A DNA stretch of 64,000 nt from Glandiceps talaboti (Eukaryota > Hemichordata > Enteropneusta > Spengelidae): contig NC_135553.1 of assembly GCF_964340395.1 (NCBI RefSeq), positions 2,261,001 through 2,325,000 on the forward strand, given 5' to 3'. Position 1 is the stretch's first letter. Every line of letters starts with the position of its first letter. Position numbers and translations under genes: made by a program. This document shows, piece after piece, positions 50,806 through 63,292 of the stretch. The notes beneath the pieces were generated by a model. It made no database searches. It was not told the DNA's origin and saw nothing but the letters and a program-made list of their open reading frames with translations.

Positions 50806-53296
50806 TTATGACCTTCTCAACTTGTTGACAGCGATGGATTTCTTCACCAATCTTCGAACTTGTTTGGATGAAATTTCTGTACTTTCATCAACTGCGATTT
50901 CACCATCCATACTGACAGTTTTTGGTGATGTTGAAGCGATGGTAGATTTGACGACAATAGTTTTCCTGGCAGATCTGTAAACCTTTGTCTTTGTGGAAGT
51001 ACTTATACTTGGCGATACTGGTGGTAGTGTTGGTGATTTTCTCCCAGAAGCCTTTGCACAGCATGAACGTGATGATGATGAGGGACAGCACACTGTACAG
51101 ATTCCGGTCACTGGACACTTGGACCGTGCTCTCGTTTGGGCAACGTCATCATCACTGCTGACAAAAATCAAAGAAAAAATATTATTTTCGAATAGTGCAA
51201 TATAAAGTTAACAGTTTCTTTGTTTTTGATTTTTAATCACGATATACTTTGTTCAAGACTATAAATAAATGATGACTCCCAGATGAAAACTATTATTTGC
51301 ATTCACGTACTTCAGATCTGACATTGACTGTGCTGGACAAGCTAAGGTAACATGTATTTGAACCATGATCTGAATTATTCAATATTTAAATTTAATTTAG
51401 ATTATCAGGTGACTACATACCTGTCAGGACAAGAATGTGCGTGTCTCCTCTTTGCAGACCCTATTGTTACTGTCATTTTCTTTGATGGTGAAGTAATAGT
51501 TTTTGTATCATCCAGTTTTCTCTTTCGACAACTTGTCTTTGGTGGAGTGGTAATTGGGGTCGCTGTTGCACTAGTTTCAGGCTTTGCCAATTCACTGCAG
51601 ACATCTGCCATACTTTCTAACTCTGCAATTCGTTTTGATCTCTCTGATACTTCGGGTAAATCGGTGACAGCACCAGTCATTGTTTTAGCAGTTCGTTCTG
51701 TAATACAAGTATAAGGAGATAAATTAAATATAATGATATCTTAAAGGGATAAGATAATTCAGTTCAAGACAATAATTGATTTATTTACAGTTCTTGTGAA
51801 CTTGGTTTACAAATATATTGAAATCGTACTCACTTCTCTTTTTAAGAGCTGTTTCAACTCTGGTTGCCATGGCATCTTCATCAACTCGTCCTCCTTTTGC
51901 ACGATATTCCTGCATCACTTCATTGTTAACTTCATCCATCAATTGTTGCAGTGACATCTCTTCTCTAGCGCCCCCTATGATGACCTTTGACAATAGTTTA
52001 GCATCTTTTAATGACACGTATTGACCTCCAGTCAGGTGAGCAATGGCCATAAAGAAATCTTTGAAGCCTTCAGCATAGGATCCACACACTACACTGTATA
52101 AAGTGATGTTTTTCTCTGCCATTTCACGTACGATTTTCATTGGATCATGACCAGATGGACAACCTGAAATATTCGGAGACGAGTAATTAGTATTAGCAGT
52201 GGAAAAACAGGAACTTTTCAATCGAAGCAGTTTTGAGAATTATTCATATTCCAAAATACATATCATGATATTAACTAATATTTTGAGTTATTTCGACCTT
52301 ACCTTTTGGAAACCCATCTCCACTTTTATCCAGACCATGGGGAGGAGCATCGGCAATCAAGACGCACACTTTCGTCGCTTGGGGGCGCCATTTCAACTTC
52401 AGCGATTTGTAGAGACCATCAGCTACAGCTTCTGGACCGTCACCACCTAAAATTTGAATTTTGATGAAACATTGTCAGTGAAACATTTGGTTGTTGTAGA
52501 ATAACTTCAACTGGTATCTTTGAAAATGTTCTGAAATATTTCGTTTGTATATCAGTTTCAAGTGTCAGTTTAATAACTGTCCATTTTTCTTTTGATTCTT
52601 ATTATACCTATTCATAATTTACATTGTTTAAGTCACAAAGTAAGAAATTTTGTGATTGATATTTAAAAATAAATAGCTACAGCATAAAACTACGTACCTC
52701 CACTTGCAGACATTTTATCCATTCTCTTCTGCATAGTATCCAAGGATGGAGTGAAGTCCAGTACACGTGTTACAAAGGTGCTGTCTTGTGGAGGATGGTC
52801 TCTGTATTCAACCAATCCTAGATGAATATCAGACATCTCCTTGGCAACGATTTCTTCCACAATACTTTGAATATTCTGTAGTAAGAAAGAACAATAAATA
52901 AAGTTGTTAATTGAGTGACAAAATACTGAGATATTACCCACTGAATGATACATTGATAATTCTGATGGATTACGCCAACGGTTGTATTTGATATTCTTTC
53001 GTTTTTTATGCGTTGCCCTTCCAAAGGAGTTACAGCTACAGTATCATATACCAACGCAAATATATTCGTCTTGGTTTATTAAATAAAATAGACTAAATTT
53101 GATTTCAAGATTATTAGCTGAAAATCTTTAAATGTAACGGTTTGTCTAACTTTGTTCACACCTTTTTAGCCTCTTCAATCCAGCTACCCATACTACCGGT
53201 GCAGTCCATAACGAACGCTAAATCTAGAATACGTGCGTCATGGTGTTTCAGCAATGGTTGTGGAACAAAGTCGGGAACGTCGATAGAGCCAGCCAT
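50806..53296 (-). CDS. VwkA-like von Willebrand factor A domain protein, copy A (six exons)
   Basis: Minus-strand exons: 53296-53162, 52875-52698, 52446-52303, 52163-51834, 51697-51421, 51154-50806; about 470 aa, stop at 50808-50806. Residues 1-45 include LDLAFVMDCTGSMGSW, an Asp-x-Thr-Gly-Ser metal site (MIDAS) starting a vWA fold. Exon 3 carries VCVLIADAPPHGLDKSGDGF and exon 4 GCPSGHDPM, hallmarks of the vWA domain seen in VwkA-type alpha-kinase proteins. No kinase domain follows. Instead, residues from about 265 on are Ser/Thr/Lys-rich with a Cys cluster (CPVTGICTVCCPSSSSRSCC) and end LRRS. There is no signal peptide or membrane segment, so it is probably intracellular. Phases agree throughout (0,1,1,1,2). 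Exon 6 has a tandem CAGCAG acceptor. Near-identical to the plus-strand copy at 55891. Its function is unknown. Confidence 0.9.
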
Positions 53297-53433
53297 TTTT
53301 AGCTTGATATGTGTAAAATTTGAGTTTGTAAAGAAGTAATTGCTTTGGTTTGGTTTGAATATCAACACTTCTGCTGTGTGTTTCAGTCGTTGGTCAGTGA
53401 ATGTTCTGATTTGACACATTCAGTTCTACCGAC

Positions 53434-53441
53434 CTTTTATA
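53434..53441 (-). promoter_or_regulatory. TATA box of vWA gene copy A
   Basis: TATAAAAG on the minus strand, about 140 bp before the ATG and in the same sequence context as the mirror copy at 55749. A second TATAAATA lies further upstream at 53498-53505. The leader between TATA and ATG is almost the same in both copies. Confidence 0.7.
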
Positions 53442-54527
53442 CTCTATCGTTCTATTGTATTCAAGCCGTATTGCTCTGACATGTTTGCTATCTGTACTAT
53501 TTATAGCTGTAACCAATGACATCACCATTACTTGATCGTGTCCAGACTTGTTTTATCTATAGAGGGCGCTATACATGGCAGGCTAATGTTGACTGACGTG
53601 TCGTCGCAGTTTGTGCCACATCATGGAAGTATACATGTAAGATTACATGGCCACATTGTGCAAATCGAAATATGAATGTTGAGACGCAGCGTGTGTGTGT
53701 GTGTGTGTGGGGGGGGATGTATTCCGCACTGTGAAACAGTGCAAATGTGTTGTAAATTTTTGTTGCAGAGACAAGTTAATATTGAAATGTGATTTAATAT
53801 GATACTGTCATTGGTATTTGTTTGTTTGTTCATTTTTTCGGAAGCCCCCTGTTATTGAAATGGTGGCTTTATATATAGACCCAAGACGAGATAGAGACTT
53901 ACATATATATCCGACACTAGCATACTGGTCGATGAACGACAGTTTCAAACCGGATAGCCACGTCTAGGAGCTACATAGACCCTTAGATGCTATGCTATAC
54001 ACAATTTATACTCGTATAAACTTACATCGTCATTCAACAATGGATAGAGATTATGTTGGAAAAATATTTGATCTGTTGGCTTGAAATACTGCAAATGAAT
54101 TTTAAATACACTTTTTCTTTCAAGGGTGTGTTCTCCTGGCTCCCGGACTGAGGTGTTATACCTTTCTCATTCCTTCGATTTAGCTAGGTTATTCTTACTG
54201 ACTGATTATTCCATAAAATCCAAAATGTGTGGTGTTTGAATGACACTACAGATAATTAGTTTGAATAATAATTGGATGGTAATAACACACTAAGTTACTA
54301 GTCTGTAATTATGATAATAAATAATAATTTCCTTTAATAAATAAATACAGAGATCAGTGGAATGACTCTCTTGGAAACCAAATTGAAATCTTAGATCGTG
54401 AGATTTGCCTTACAGTGGTCGAGTATTATAGATTCCAGAATTGTTGAAGCTGCAGTAGAGATGGCAATGTGTCTATGATTGTCTTTGCTGGTCAGATCAC
54501 CCGATTTTAACAAGTGGTACAATTACG

Positions 54528-54528
<1 letters not shown>

Positions 54529-54607
<79 letters not shown>

Positions 54608-54655
54608 ACACAATATATATATACACACACACATATATATATACTAGTATATATG

Positions 54656-54740
<85 letters not shown>
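54529..54740. repeat. (CA)n and (TA)n compound microsatellite
   Basis: About 40 CA units, a short TATATA/CACACA mix with an ACTAGT interruption, then about 35 TA units to 54738. Tyr/Ile/His/Thr open frames here are artefacts of the repeat. Confidence 0.97.
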
Positions 54741-54741
<1 letters not shown>

Positions 54742-54856
54742 TTCAGTGTAAGAGGTAAGTCATAAACTGAAGGAAAGTGCTCAATACTGAGAAGTAGAGC
54801 TGTATTTACACAAAATACAGAAGCTATGGTACGGCTCCGTACCATAACTTGTGTAT

Positions 54857-55138
<282 letters not shown>

Positions 55139-55148
<10 letters not shown>

Positions 55149-55201
55149 TACGCTCTGCCACTGCGGTATAGAGCACTGTCTTAGCAGATTGATACTCACC
55201 G

Positions 55202-55204
<3 letters not shown>
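55139..55204 (+). repeat. (TA)n-linked dispersed repeat unit, copy 1
   Basis: Begins CCAAAACTATTACGCTCTGC and continues through CACTGCGGTATAGAGC, CTTAGCAGATTGATAC to TCACCGA, then (TA)n. It continues from the right arm of the palindrome. Two further copies in the same orientation are at 61113 and 61249. Confidence 0.9.
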
Positions 55205-55290
<86 letters not shown>

Positions 55291-55353
55291 CATGGAGTTT
55301 CATTCTTCTTTCGCCAAGTAGAGTGCTCAATCACCTTGGAGAGCATATCATAC

Positions 55354-55421
<68 letters not shown>
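55204..55421. repeat. Two (TA)n arrays with a short unique insert
   Basis: TA runs at about 55204-55286 and 55358-55420, separated by about 70 bp of unique sequence. Confidence 0.95.
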
Positions 55422-55424
<3 letters not shown>

Positions 55425-55748
55425 CCCCTTCTGACATCTTTATCTACTGTTTCATGACGAAATTAAAAGTATGTATCGCCCAAACCTTTGAATAAACGGT
55501 CTTGAAAAATACTAGTATTGTTGTATCCTTTAATAGAATATTAGCTCCATAAATGAGGGACGAGCTCACAAGTGAGTGACTGTCTCACACGACCCGTTCA
55601 CCAAGTGCCCGACATGTATAGCGCCCTCTATAGATAAAACAAGTCAGAACACGATCGAGTAATGGTGATGTCATTGGTTACAGCTATAAATAGTACAGAT
55701 AGCAAACATGTCAGAGCAACACGGCTTGAATACAATAGAACGATAGAG

Positions 55749-55756
55749 TATAAAAG
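55749..55756 (+). promoter_or_regulatory. TATA box of vWA gene copy B
   Basis: TATAAAAG about 140 bp before the ATG at 55891, conserved with the mirror copy. A further TATAAATA lies at 55685-55692. Transcription probably begins near 55780. Confidence 0.7.
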
Positions 55757-55890
55757 GTCGGTAGAACTGAATGTGTCAAATCAGAACATTCACTGACCAA
55801 CGACTGAAACACACAGCAGTGTTGATATTCAAACCAAACCAAAGCAATTACTTCTTTACAAACTCAAATTTTACACATTTCTAGCTAGAA

Positions 55891-57947
55891 ATGGCTGGCT
55901 CTATCGACGTTCCCGACTTTGTTCCACAGCCATTGCTGAAACACCATGACGCACGTATTCTAGATTTAGCGTTCGTTATGGACTGCACCGGTAGTATGGG
56001 TAGCTGGATTGCAGAGGCTAAAAAGGTGTGAACAAAGTTAGACAAACATTTTGGCATGCAATCATAGCTTTTAAACACAATTCTAATTTTGAAATCAAAT
56101 ACTCTAGTCTATTAATTCATAGTCTAGTTCCCGATGGTGACGTTGACTTCATGAAAAGTGAAAGTATGAAGTCAAGGTCACCGTCACCGTCGGGAACTAG
56201 ACTATTTAATTCAAGACATATGTGTAGTTGCATTTATATGACAATGATAGAAAGGGGCAACGTATAAAAACGAGAGAATACATCAGTACAGTCGTTAGCG
56301 TTATAAATTGAGATAATATCAATGTATCACTGGAGCAATACATACATCTCAGTATTTTAAATCTATCACTCAATTAACAACTTTATTGTTCTTTCTTACT
56401 ACAGAATATCCAAAGTATTGTTGAGGAAATCGTTGCCAAGGAGATGTCTGATATCCATCTAGGATTGGTTGAATACAGAGACCATCCTCCACAAGACAGC
56501 ACATTTGTAACACGTGTACTGGACTTCACTCCATCCTTGAATACTATGCAGAAGAGAATGGATCAAATGTCTGCAAGTGGAGGTACGTAGTGTTGTCCTT
56601 GCACTTGTTAACTCTGGGGACAGAAATCTTTGTTTATTGTCTTTTAAATAATCACGAATGTGATTGGAATAGGGGTCATAATCTGAAAACTTTCGACAAG
56701 GAAATACTGTAACAGTAATTTAATATTTTGGAATGTATTAGTTAAAACTGTTACACAACATCCGAAAGTTTCTTTTACGAGGTTTAGTTGATTTTTAAAA
56801 TGTATTCATTCAAATTATGAATAACTATTTCAAGATGACTTATTGATATGTTTTTGATATAATTTTAGGTGGTGACGGTCCAGAAGCTGTGGCTGATGGC
56901 CTCCACAAAGCTCTGAAATTGAAATGGCGCCCCCAGGCGACGAAAGTTTGCGTCTTGATTGCCGATGCTCCTCCCCATGGTCTGGATAAAAGTGGAGATG
57001 GCTTTCCAAAAGGTAAGGTCGGAATAACTCAAAATATTTGTTAATATTATGATTTATATTTTGGAATATGAATAATTCTCAAAACTGCTTCGATTGAAAA
57101 GTTCCTGTTTTTGCCCTGTTAATACTAATTATTCGTCTCCAAATATTTCAGGTTGTCCATCTGGTCATGATCCAATGAAAATCGTACGTGAAATGGCAGA
57201 GAAAAACATCACTTTATACAGTGTAGTGTGTGGATCCTATGCTGAAGGCTTCAAAGATTTCTTTATGGCCATTGCTCACCTGACTGGAGGTCAATACGTG
57301 TCATTAAAAGATGCTAAACTATTGTCAAAGGTCATCATAGGGGGCGCTAGAGAAGAGATGTCACTGCAACAATTGATGGATGAAGTTAACAATGAAGTGA
57401 TGCAGGAATATCGTGCAACAGGAGGACGAGTTGATGAAGATGCCATGGCAACCAGAGTTGAAACAGCTCTTAAAAAGAGAAGTAAGTATGATTTTAATAA
57501 ATATGGTGTGACATTTTATCAAGAAATTTTGGGAGAGTCAATCAATTATTCCTGATGTTAAAATATTTTAGCTAATAAAATTAATGTATTTATTTTCGCG
57601 TCACAGAACGAACTGCCAAAACCATGACTGGTGCTGTCACCGATTTACCCGAAGTATCAGAGAGATCAAAAAGAATTGCAGAGTTAAAAAGTATGGCAGA
57701 TGTTTGCAGTGAATTGGCAAAACCTGAAGCAAGTGTAACAGCGACTCCAATGACAACTCCACCAAAGACAAGTTGTCGAAAGAGGAAACTAGACGACACA
57801 AAAACCATCACTTCACCATCAAAGAAAATGACAGTGACAACAAGAAGACGTGTACACTCTTCCACTGACAGGTAAATACATTTGCCATCTATAGTATGTA
57901 ATAATTAGGTCTGAGTGTGTGTGTGTGTGTATGTGTGTATGTGTGTA

Positions 57948-57991
<44 letters not shown>

Positions 57992-58402
57992 TGTGTGTGT
58001 GCGTGAGAGAGATGCAAATTTTCTTTCTAATATTTTACAATTTTCGTCTACAGTGATGATGACGTTGCCCAAACAAGAGCACGGTCCAAGTGTCCAGTGA
58101 CCGGAATCTGTACAGTTTGCTGTCCCTCATCATCATCACGTTCATGCTGTGCAAAGGCTTCTGGGAGAAAATCACCAACACTACCATCAGTATCACCAAG
58201 TATAAGTACTTCCACAAAGACAAAGGTTTACAGATCTGTCAGGAAAACTATTGTCGTCAAATCTACCATCTCTTCAACATCACCAAAAACAGTCAGTATG
58301 GATGGTGAAATCGCAGTTGATGAAAGTACAGAAGTTTCATCCAAACAAGTTCGAAGATTGGTGAAGAAATCCATCGCTGTCAACAAATTGAGAAGGTCAT
58401 AA
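55891..58402 (+). CDS. VwkA-like von Willebrand factor A domain protein, copy B (six exons)
   Basis: Exons 55891-56025, 56405-56582, 56869-57012, 57152-57481, 57607-57871, 58054-58402; 466 aa, stop at 58400-58402. The vWA domain shows the MIDAS-type DCTGSMGSW near residue 35, a conserved LGLVEYRDHPPQDS segment in exon 2, IADAPPHGLDKSGDGFPKG in exon 3 and GCPSGHDPMKIVREMAEKNI in exon 4. This combination is typical of vWA domains of VwkA-type proteins, but there is no alpha-kinase domain. The tail from about residue 265 is basic and Ser/Thr-rich (CRKRKLDDTK, SPSKK) with a cluster of seven Cys and possible nuclear-type basic patches. It differs from copy A by roughly 15-18 substitutions and a 4-residue gap near the end of exon 5. 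Phases agree at all junctions. Both copies look intact. No function is assigned. Confidence 0.92.
56119..56205. mobile_element. Small fold-back (MITE-like) insertion in intron 1 of vWA copy B
   Basis: Inverted arms begin ATAGTCTAGTTCCCGA and end with the reverse complement TCGGGAACTAGACTAT. The inner parts (GGTGACGTTGACTTCAT against ATGAAGTCAAGGTCACC plus a 6-bp duplication) also pair, leaving about a 13-base loop. It is flanked by the direct repeat TTAATTC (56112-56118 and 56206-56212), possibly 8 bp with the next A. The matching intron of copy A lacks it. A 7-8 bp target duplication would fit a hAT-like or related non-autonomous element. Confidence 0.75.
57914..58003. repeat. (TG)n microsatellite in intron 5 of vWA copy B
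   Basis: GT/GTAT mixed array between exons 5 and 6. Absent from copy A's intron 5. Confidence 0.95.
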
Positions 58403-58703
58403 GGTCATTTTATGACATTGGCATATATACTGAACTAAACAAATTGATTTTATAAATCACTGAACGTTCATCGTGCCCAGTGGTCCGAGTCGATATGCGA
58501 CATATATTGTCACACTATTGCTGAGAAATTGGACAAAGATAGTTTTTGTCTGTAATCTTATGACGGTGACGACAATGTGCAATATCGTGTGAATTCCATT
58601 ATTGAGTTGTCACTCTTATAAAGCGCTTTATTTGTTGTTTGTTTGATATTATGTCAATTTCGTGCTTGAGTTGTGTCGTCATTTTCTGTATTTGAAACGA
58701 TAT

Positions 58704-58777
58704 TAGGCTGAATCTGAGGCTGAATCTAAGACTGAATCTGAGGCTGAATCTAAGACTGAATCTGAGGCTGAATCTGA
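58704..58777. repeat. 12-bp minisatellite
   Basis: About six units of AGGCTGAATCTG alternating with AGACTGAATCTG/A variants, 300 bp after the stop codon of vWA copy B, probably within its 3'UTR. Confidence 0.9.
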
Positions 58778-59085
58778 CACATGCACTCATGTGAATCTGG
58801 TTCTGAATCTATTACCAGATTTATTAATATACACGTCTTATAAAGTGCTGAATTTCCAAATTTATTCCTTATAATGTTATTTAGACAATTGTGAACTATT
58901 TGTTAATATTCAAAGTTTTCAACTTAGACACTATTGCATATATTTGTATATATTATTGCTTTTTCAGTATTAAATGGCATACTATTTACGTTTACAAATA
59001 CATCTGTAAAATTATGTGTGTTTTAATTTATTGTCCATACTGACGAGATATATACTTTCATTCGATGTTATGTGTCATACATTCA

Positions 59086-59091
59086 AATAAA
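59086..59091 (+). terminator. Possible polyadenylation signal for vWA copy B
   Basis: AATAAA about 680 nt past the stop codon of copy B. Shorter 3' ends cannot be excluded. Confidence 0.35.
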
Positions 59092-59504
59092 TATCACTGT
59101 CATACCTTCCATAACATGCGTGTATGAAGAGGGGGGCATTATCGCATGTACCAGAACTGGTATTTCTTCTGGGACTCTACATCTCTTGACAAACAGTGTA
59201 ACAGTAAAAGGACATTTACCGAGCAAGGCAATAAAATGTATAGCAATAATGTTGGTAAGCTTATTGTTGAGCCAGGCGAGGTTTTTGTCGAACCAGAGAC
59301 AAGAATCTTATCAATATTTCCTTAGCATCAGCTACCACCATCTTAGACAAAAATATTGTATTTCAACTTACGTCTTTTAATGTTAATGATATTTACAAGA
59401 CAGCGAGTCAATGAAGCTGTATAATAGTTAGATGTGTGTCTAGCAGGCACATTATTTTTTTTACTGATAAAAAACTGACTTCCTTTGTAATGGGTGGGTG
59501 GGTG

Positions 59505-59780
<276 letters not shown>

Positions 59781-59873
59781 CAATCAGTAATATTATTGGA
59801 ATAATTCCTGGCACGTTTCATTGAATACACTGCTGGCTGCTGCGCACATAATGTAGGGCTTGAGGACGTGTTT

Positions 59874-59884
59874 CTGTCTCTGTC

Positions 59885-59935
<51 letters not shown>

Positions 59936-59963
59936 GTCTGTCTCTCTGTCTCTCTCTCTCTCT
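59874..59963. repeat. (TCTG)n microsatellite
   Basis: TCTG units with TCTC interruptions. Translations rich in Asp-Arg-Gln-Thr come only from the repeat. Confidence 0.95.
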
Positions 59964-60341
59964 GAACACAAGAGGTGCTGTTTGGATGTCTCCTGTTTAG
60001 TTCCCATAGTAACGAAAGCATGTCATATAAGTGCAGGTTGACAAAACCATTCTTTCCTATTTATGGGTACGTAGTAAAATAATTACCCATGGTCTTTCCA
60101 TTGAGATAATGATAATGAAACGATTTCCGTACTTATCATCAGTGTTATCCTGAGTTACCATACTGATACTTTTACGACTATTCATCTATTTGAGTGCCCC
60201 CCCCATACAATACCAGTTTACATATGTGTACAAATTTTCTTCGTCCACATAATATTTCTTCCAACATTATTTCATTTCTGAATACTTGAGTTTAAATAAA
60301 GACATCGACAACAACTGTGCATTTCATTTCATCAGTGCATT

Positions 60342-60347
60342 TTTATT
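60342..60347 (-). terminator. Possible polyadenylation signal of the secreted peptide gene
   Basis: AATAAA on the minus strand, about 270 nt past the stop of the peptide ORF. Confidence 0.4.
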
Positions 60348-60612
60348 ATTGACAGTCTTTTTCCTAAATCTATTTCTAAGACATTCTTTAGTTCTAAATG
60401 GGTTTGTCGGTTGCCGATACAATTGGCGACCGTGTTTAAATTTCAGAATTTAATTGGGATTACTAATGTATATTATCATTCAACAAACAATAAATGCTAG
60501 AATTAGTTCTCATAAATACAAGACATGTAGCAAGTAATTCCTAACATCAGAATTCCATGTGTATTATAACACATTGCACGGAGTCAATTAGTGTGGGTAT
60601 TGTCCGCTCCAT

Positions 60613-60822
60613 CTAATAACCACCGGTAGAATCACAGAATATGCCATAATTGTCACACATACATCTCTCCCACTGATACCCTTCATAGTTATTACACTTT
60701 CCATAACTACGTTTCCATTTCTTTGCAGTGTTGGCACCGGTAGCTTCCTCGCTGTTGAAGGTGAAGACGCTTACAACCACAGATAAAATTACAGCGAAAG
60801 TGAGTAACTTGGCGGAGAGCAT
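60613..60822 (-). CDS. Short secreted cysteine-containing peptide precursor (69 aa)
   Basis: An ORF of 69 codons on the minus strand, ATG at 60822 and TAG at 60613. The first 22 residues (MLSAKLLTFAVILSVVVSVF plus TF) form a clear signal peptide. An acidic/polar spacer follows, then a basic site KKWKR at about residue 38, a likely processing point. The predicted mature part is about 31 residues starting SYGKC, with Cys spacing C-x10-C-x-C-x6-C and rich in Tyr, Gly and Asn. Four cysteines allow two disulfides. The exon appears to start at an acceptor (TATCCCTAG before 60853), leaving about 30 nt of leader before the ATG. I do not recognise the family; it could be a hormone-like, antimicrobial or other secreted peptide. 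Confidence 0.7.
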   Translation of the reverse strand: MLSAKLLTFAVILSVVVSVFTFNSEEATGANTAKKWKRSYGKCNNYEGYQWERCMCDNYGIFCDSTGGY

Positions 60823-60951
60823 TCTTGTTTGTCTTGGTTGATGTTGATGTTATCTAGGGATAGACAAGATACAAGATACAAAGTGTCAGTTTTTGGTGTC
60901 AAGTGTAAAACCCTCGATCATCCCTTGTCATAATAATCACACTTGCAATCA

Positions 60952-61433
<482 letters not shown>

Positions 61434-61439
61434 AGGACT

Positions 61440-62018
61440 CAGACCACCACTACAGAGATCTCTATAGTGCTCTGAGATAAGGATTAGTGCAGATGATTGA
61501 ACACACTGAAATTAAATTATGAAGAAAAGTTACTAAATTTCAAGAAGAGGTGTTTGTACATATTAAAGTCGTTAAACAGCCGAAGTATGGGGGAACGAAT
61601 ACTACATAAATATAGAAAGGCGCAGGAAAAGTTCTGTAGAAAATATTTATTGGAATTAGGACAAGTTATGCTGAGGTAGCCTGCCCCTCCATGTACAATG
61701 TGTTCAACGTTGTGTCAAATATTTGCTAAAGCTTATTGACAGGGGCTGTTCCAGGCTCCCTTATAAGTTTATAAAATGGCAAAGAGACCTGGGCGTCACA
61801 ACTCCATTTTTATTGCAATCTTATATATAATTTAATTGTGCTTGGATGGTACAAGAGGTTGGTAATCCCAATCGTTGTTTATTTCTAGGGTAGTTGAAGT
61901 GTCATGCCAGGAATTGTATATAAATGGCTAGAAAGATTTAACTCTCTACCACTATGCGAACTTTAAATCATTGTCACAACCAGAAATGTACATAAATGTA
62001 TAACCAGACAGAAAACTT
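61440..62018. other. Unassigned repeat-flanked DNA
   Basis: Lies between the (TA)n arrays and the LINE relic. A 60-codon plus-strand frame (61497-61679, with RKAQEKFCRKYLLELGQ) reads like protein but I cannot place it. It may be part of a transposon. Confidence 0.3.
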
Positions 62019-62640
62019 ATGTCAGCACTTGCACGCATCAAATGCTCGTCAGATAATAAGTTTGCTTTCATCAAAGGTAGACAACAACATATTGAAAGAA
62101 ACCTCGGACTTTGTCCACATATAAAAAAATATAACACAAAATTAGTCCTTGCAGACCTGGTTTCTGATATTAGTGAACAAAATAGACAATGGATTCCATC
62201 ACTTTCGGCATTTTCATTGATCTTTAAAAAAAAACATTTTACCACCACCACCACAACCACCACCACATCTTAATTCATAAATTACAGCACAGCACAAGAG
62301 GCGTTCCACAACATTGGTTTGCAAACTACCTCCCAAACCGACAGCAATCCGTTACCATTGACAATATATCATCCCCTTATAAACACATTCAGTGTGGTGT
62401 CCCACAATGATAGATTCTTGGCCATGATTCTATTCTTAGTGTATATCAACGACACAGCAAATTCTACCAACTCCTTCTCAGATGACTCCAACTTATTCAT
62501 ATTTATCGAAGGAAACGAGATTAATCTTGTCCACATAAATGTAGATTTTCAGAAGGTTTATGACTGGTGTCGAGGGAACAAACAAACTAACGGTCAATGT
62601 TGAAAAAAACTAGGGCTATCTACTTTATTTGCAATCTGAT
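62019..62640 (+). pseudogene. Decayed non-LTR retrotransposon (LINE) reverse transcriptase fragment
   Basis: Reading across three frames recovers the LINE reverse transcriptase order: KLVLADLVSDIS, then FGIFIDL (first catalytic Asp region, followed by a stop), HHHILIHKLQHS, RGVPQHWFANYLPNRQQ, IQCGVPQ followed by two stops, ILG, LFLVYINDTANST, DDSNLFI (remnant of the FADD box with residues missing) and VYDWCRGNK, ending near KTRAIYFI. Several frameshifts, stops and a small deletion at the catalytic box show it is dead. The style is that of the CR1/L2/Jockey group. It sits in the presumed 5'UTR intron of the minus-strand peptide gene. Confidence 0.8.
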
Positions 62641-62938
62641 TAACCTAAAATCTGAAGAGGGGAATATGGCTCGATTCGGTGATCACTCCCGGAACAAACA
62701 AAACAAAACAAAAACAACAGTAGAGGAAATTGACAGATGTAAATAAAGAAATCGATCTGTATTCGCAACATCAGATTTTGCCATGTAATCAGATTGCGTT
62801 ACTTTCATCCTAACTGATGTCTTTTGAAGCGTGCACACATGTAGGAGGTGACATAGAGCAAACTTGTCAATGAACACTTGACACTTTATATCTCAGATAG
62901 GATAAACCGACGCAATACAAAATAAACACCTTGTAATA

Positions 62939-63077
<139 letters not shown>

Positions 63078-63185
63078 AGATCCAGAAATATTCTAGGTTT
63101 ACAGTTATACAGCAAAAAAGGAGTAGAAATACAATCTTCTCACATGTCATGGCATCACTACATTTCAACAAACAGATATACTCAC

Positions 63186-63258
63186 CTCACAGAGGAAGTC
63201 TTTGACAGAGCTTGATTATCCTTACGGCAAAAGATCTAAGAGTATCGATGAATATTGA
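63186..63258 (-). other. Candidate non-coding first exon of the secreted peptide gene
   Basis: On the minus strand a TATA box (63292-63285) is followed about 30 bp on by sequence ending CCTCTGTGAG|GTGAGTAT, a strong donor. The next good acceptor in the right direction is TATCCCTAG at 60854, in front of the peptide ORF. The exon itself has no useful open frame. Linkage across the 2.3-kb repeat-rich intron is inferred from order and strand. Confidence 0.45.
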
Positions 63259-63284
63259 AATACTGGTCCACGAGTGAAACGTTG

Positions 63285-63292
63285 TTTATATA
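63285..63292 (-). promoter_or_regulatory. TATA box, probable promoter of the secreted peptide gene
   Basis: TATATAAA on the minus strand with a strong donor about 100 bp downstream. It is the only promoter-like element I see upstream of the peptide ORF. Confidence 0.4.

Noticed and set aside
50900-51118. A second 72-codon frame inside exon 6 of both vWA copies (also 58090-58308)
   Set aside because: It overlaps the true coding frame and lacks a normal start. Its preservation is explained by the recent duplication of the whole exon.
61952-62266. Minus-strand 104-codon frame with a Val run
   Set aside because: It is the shadow of the LINE relic and a (CCA)n stretch; the plus strand gives the recognisable reverse transcriptase motifs.
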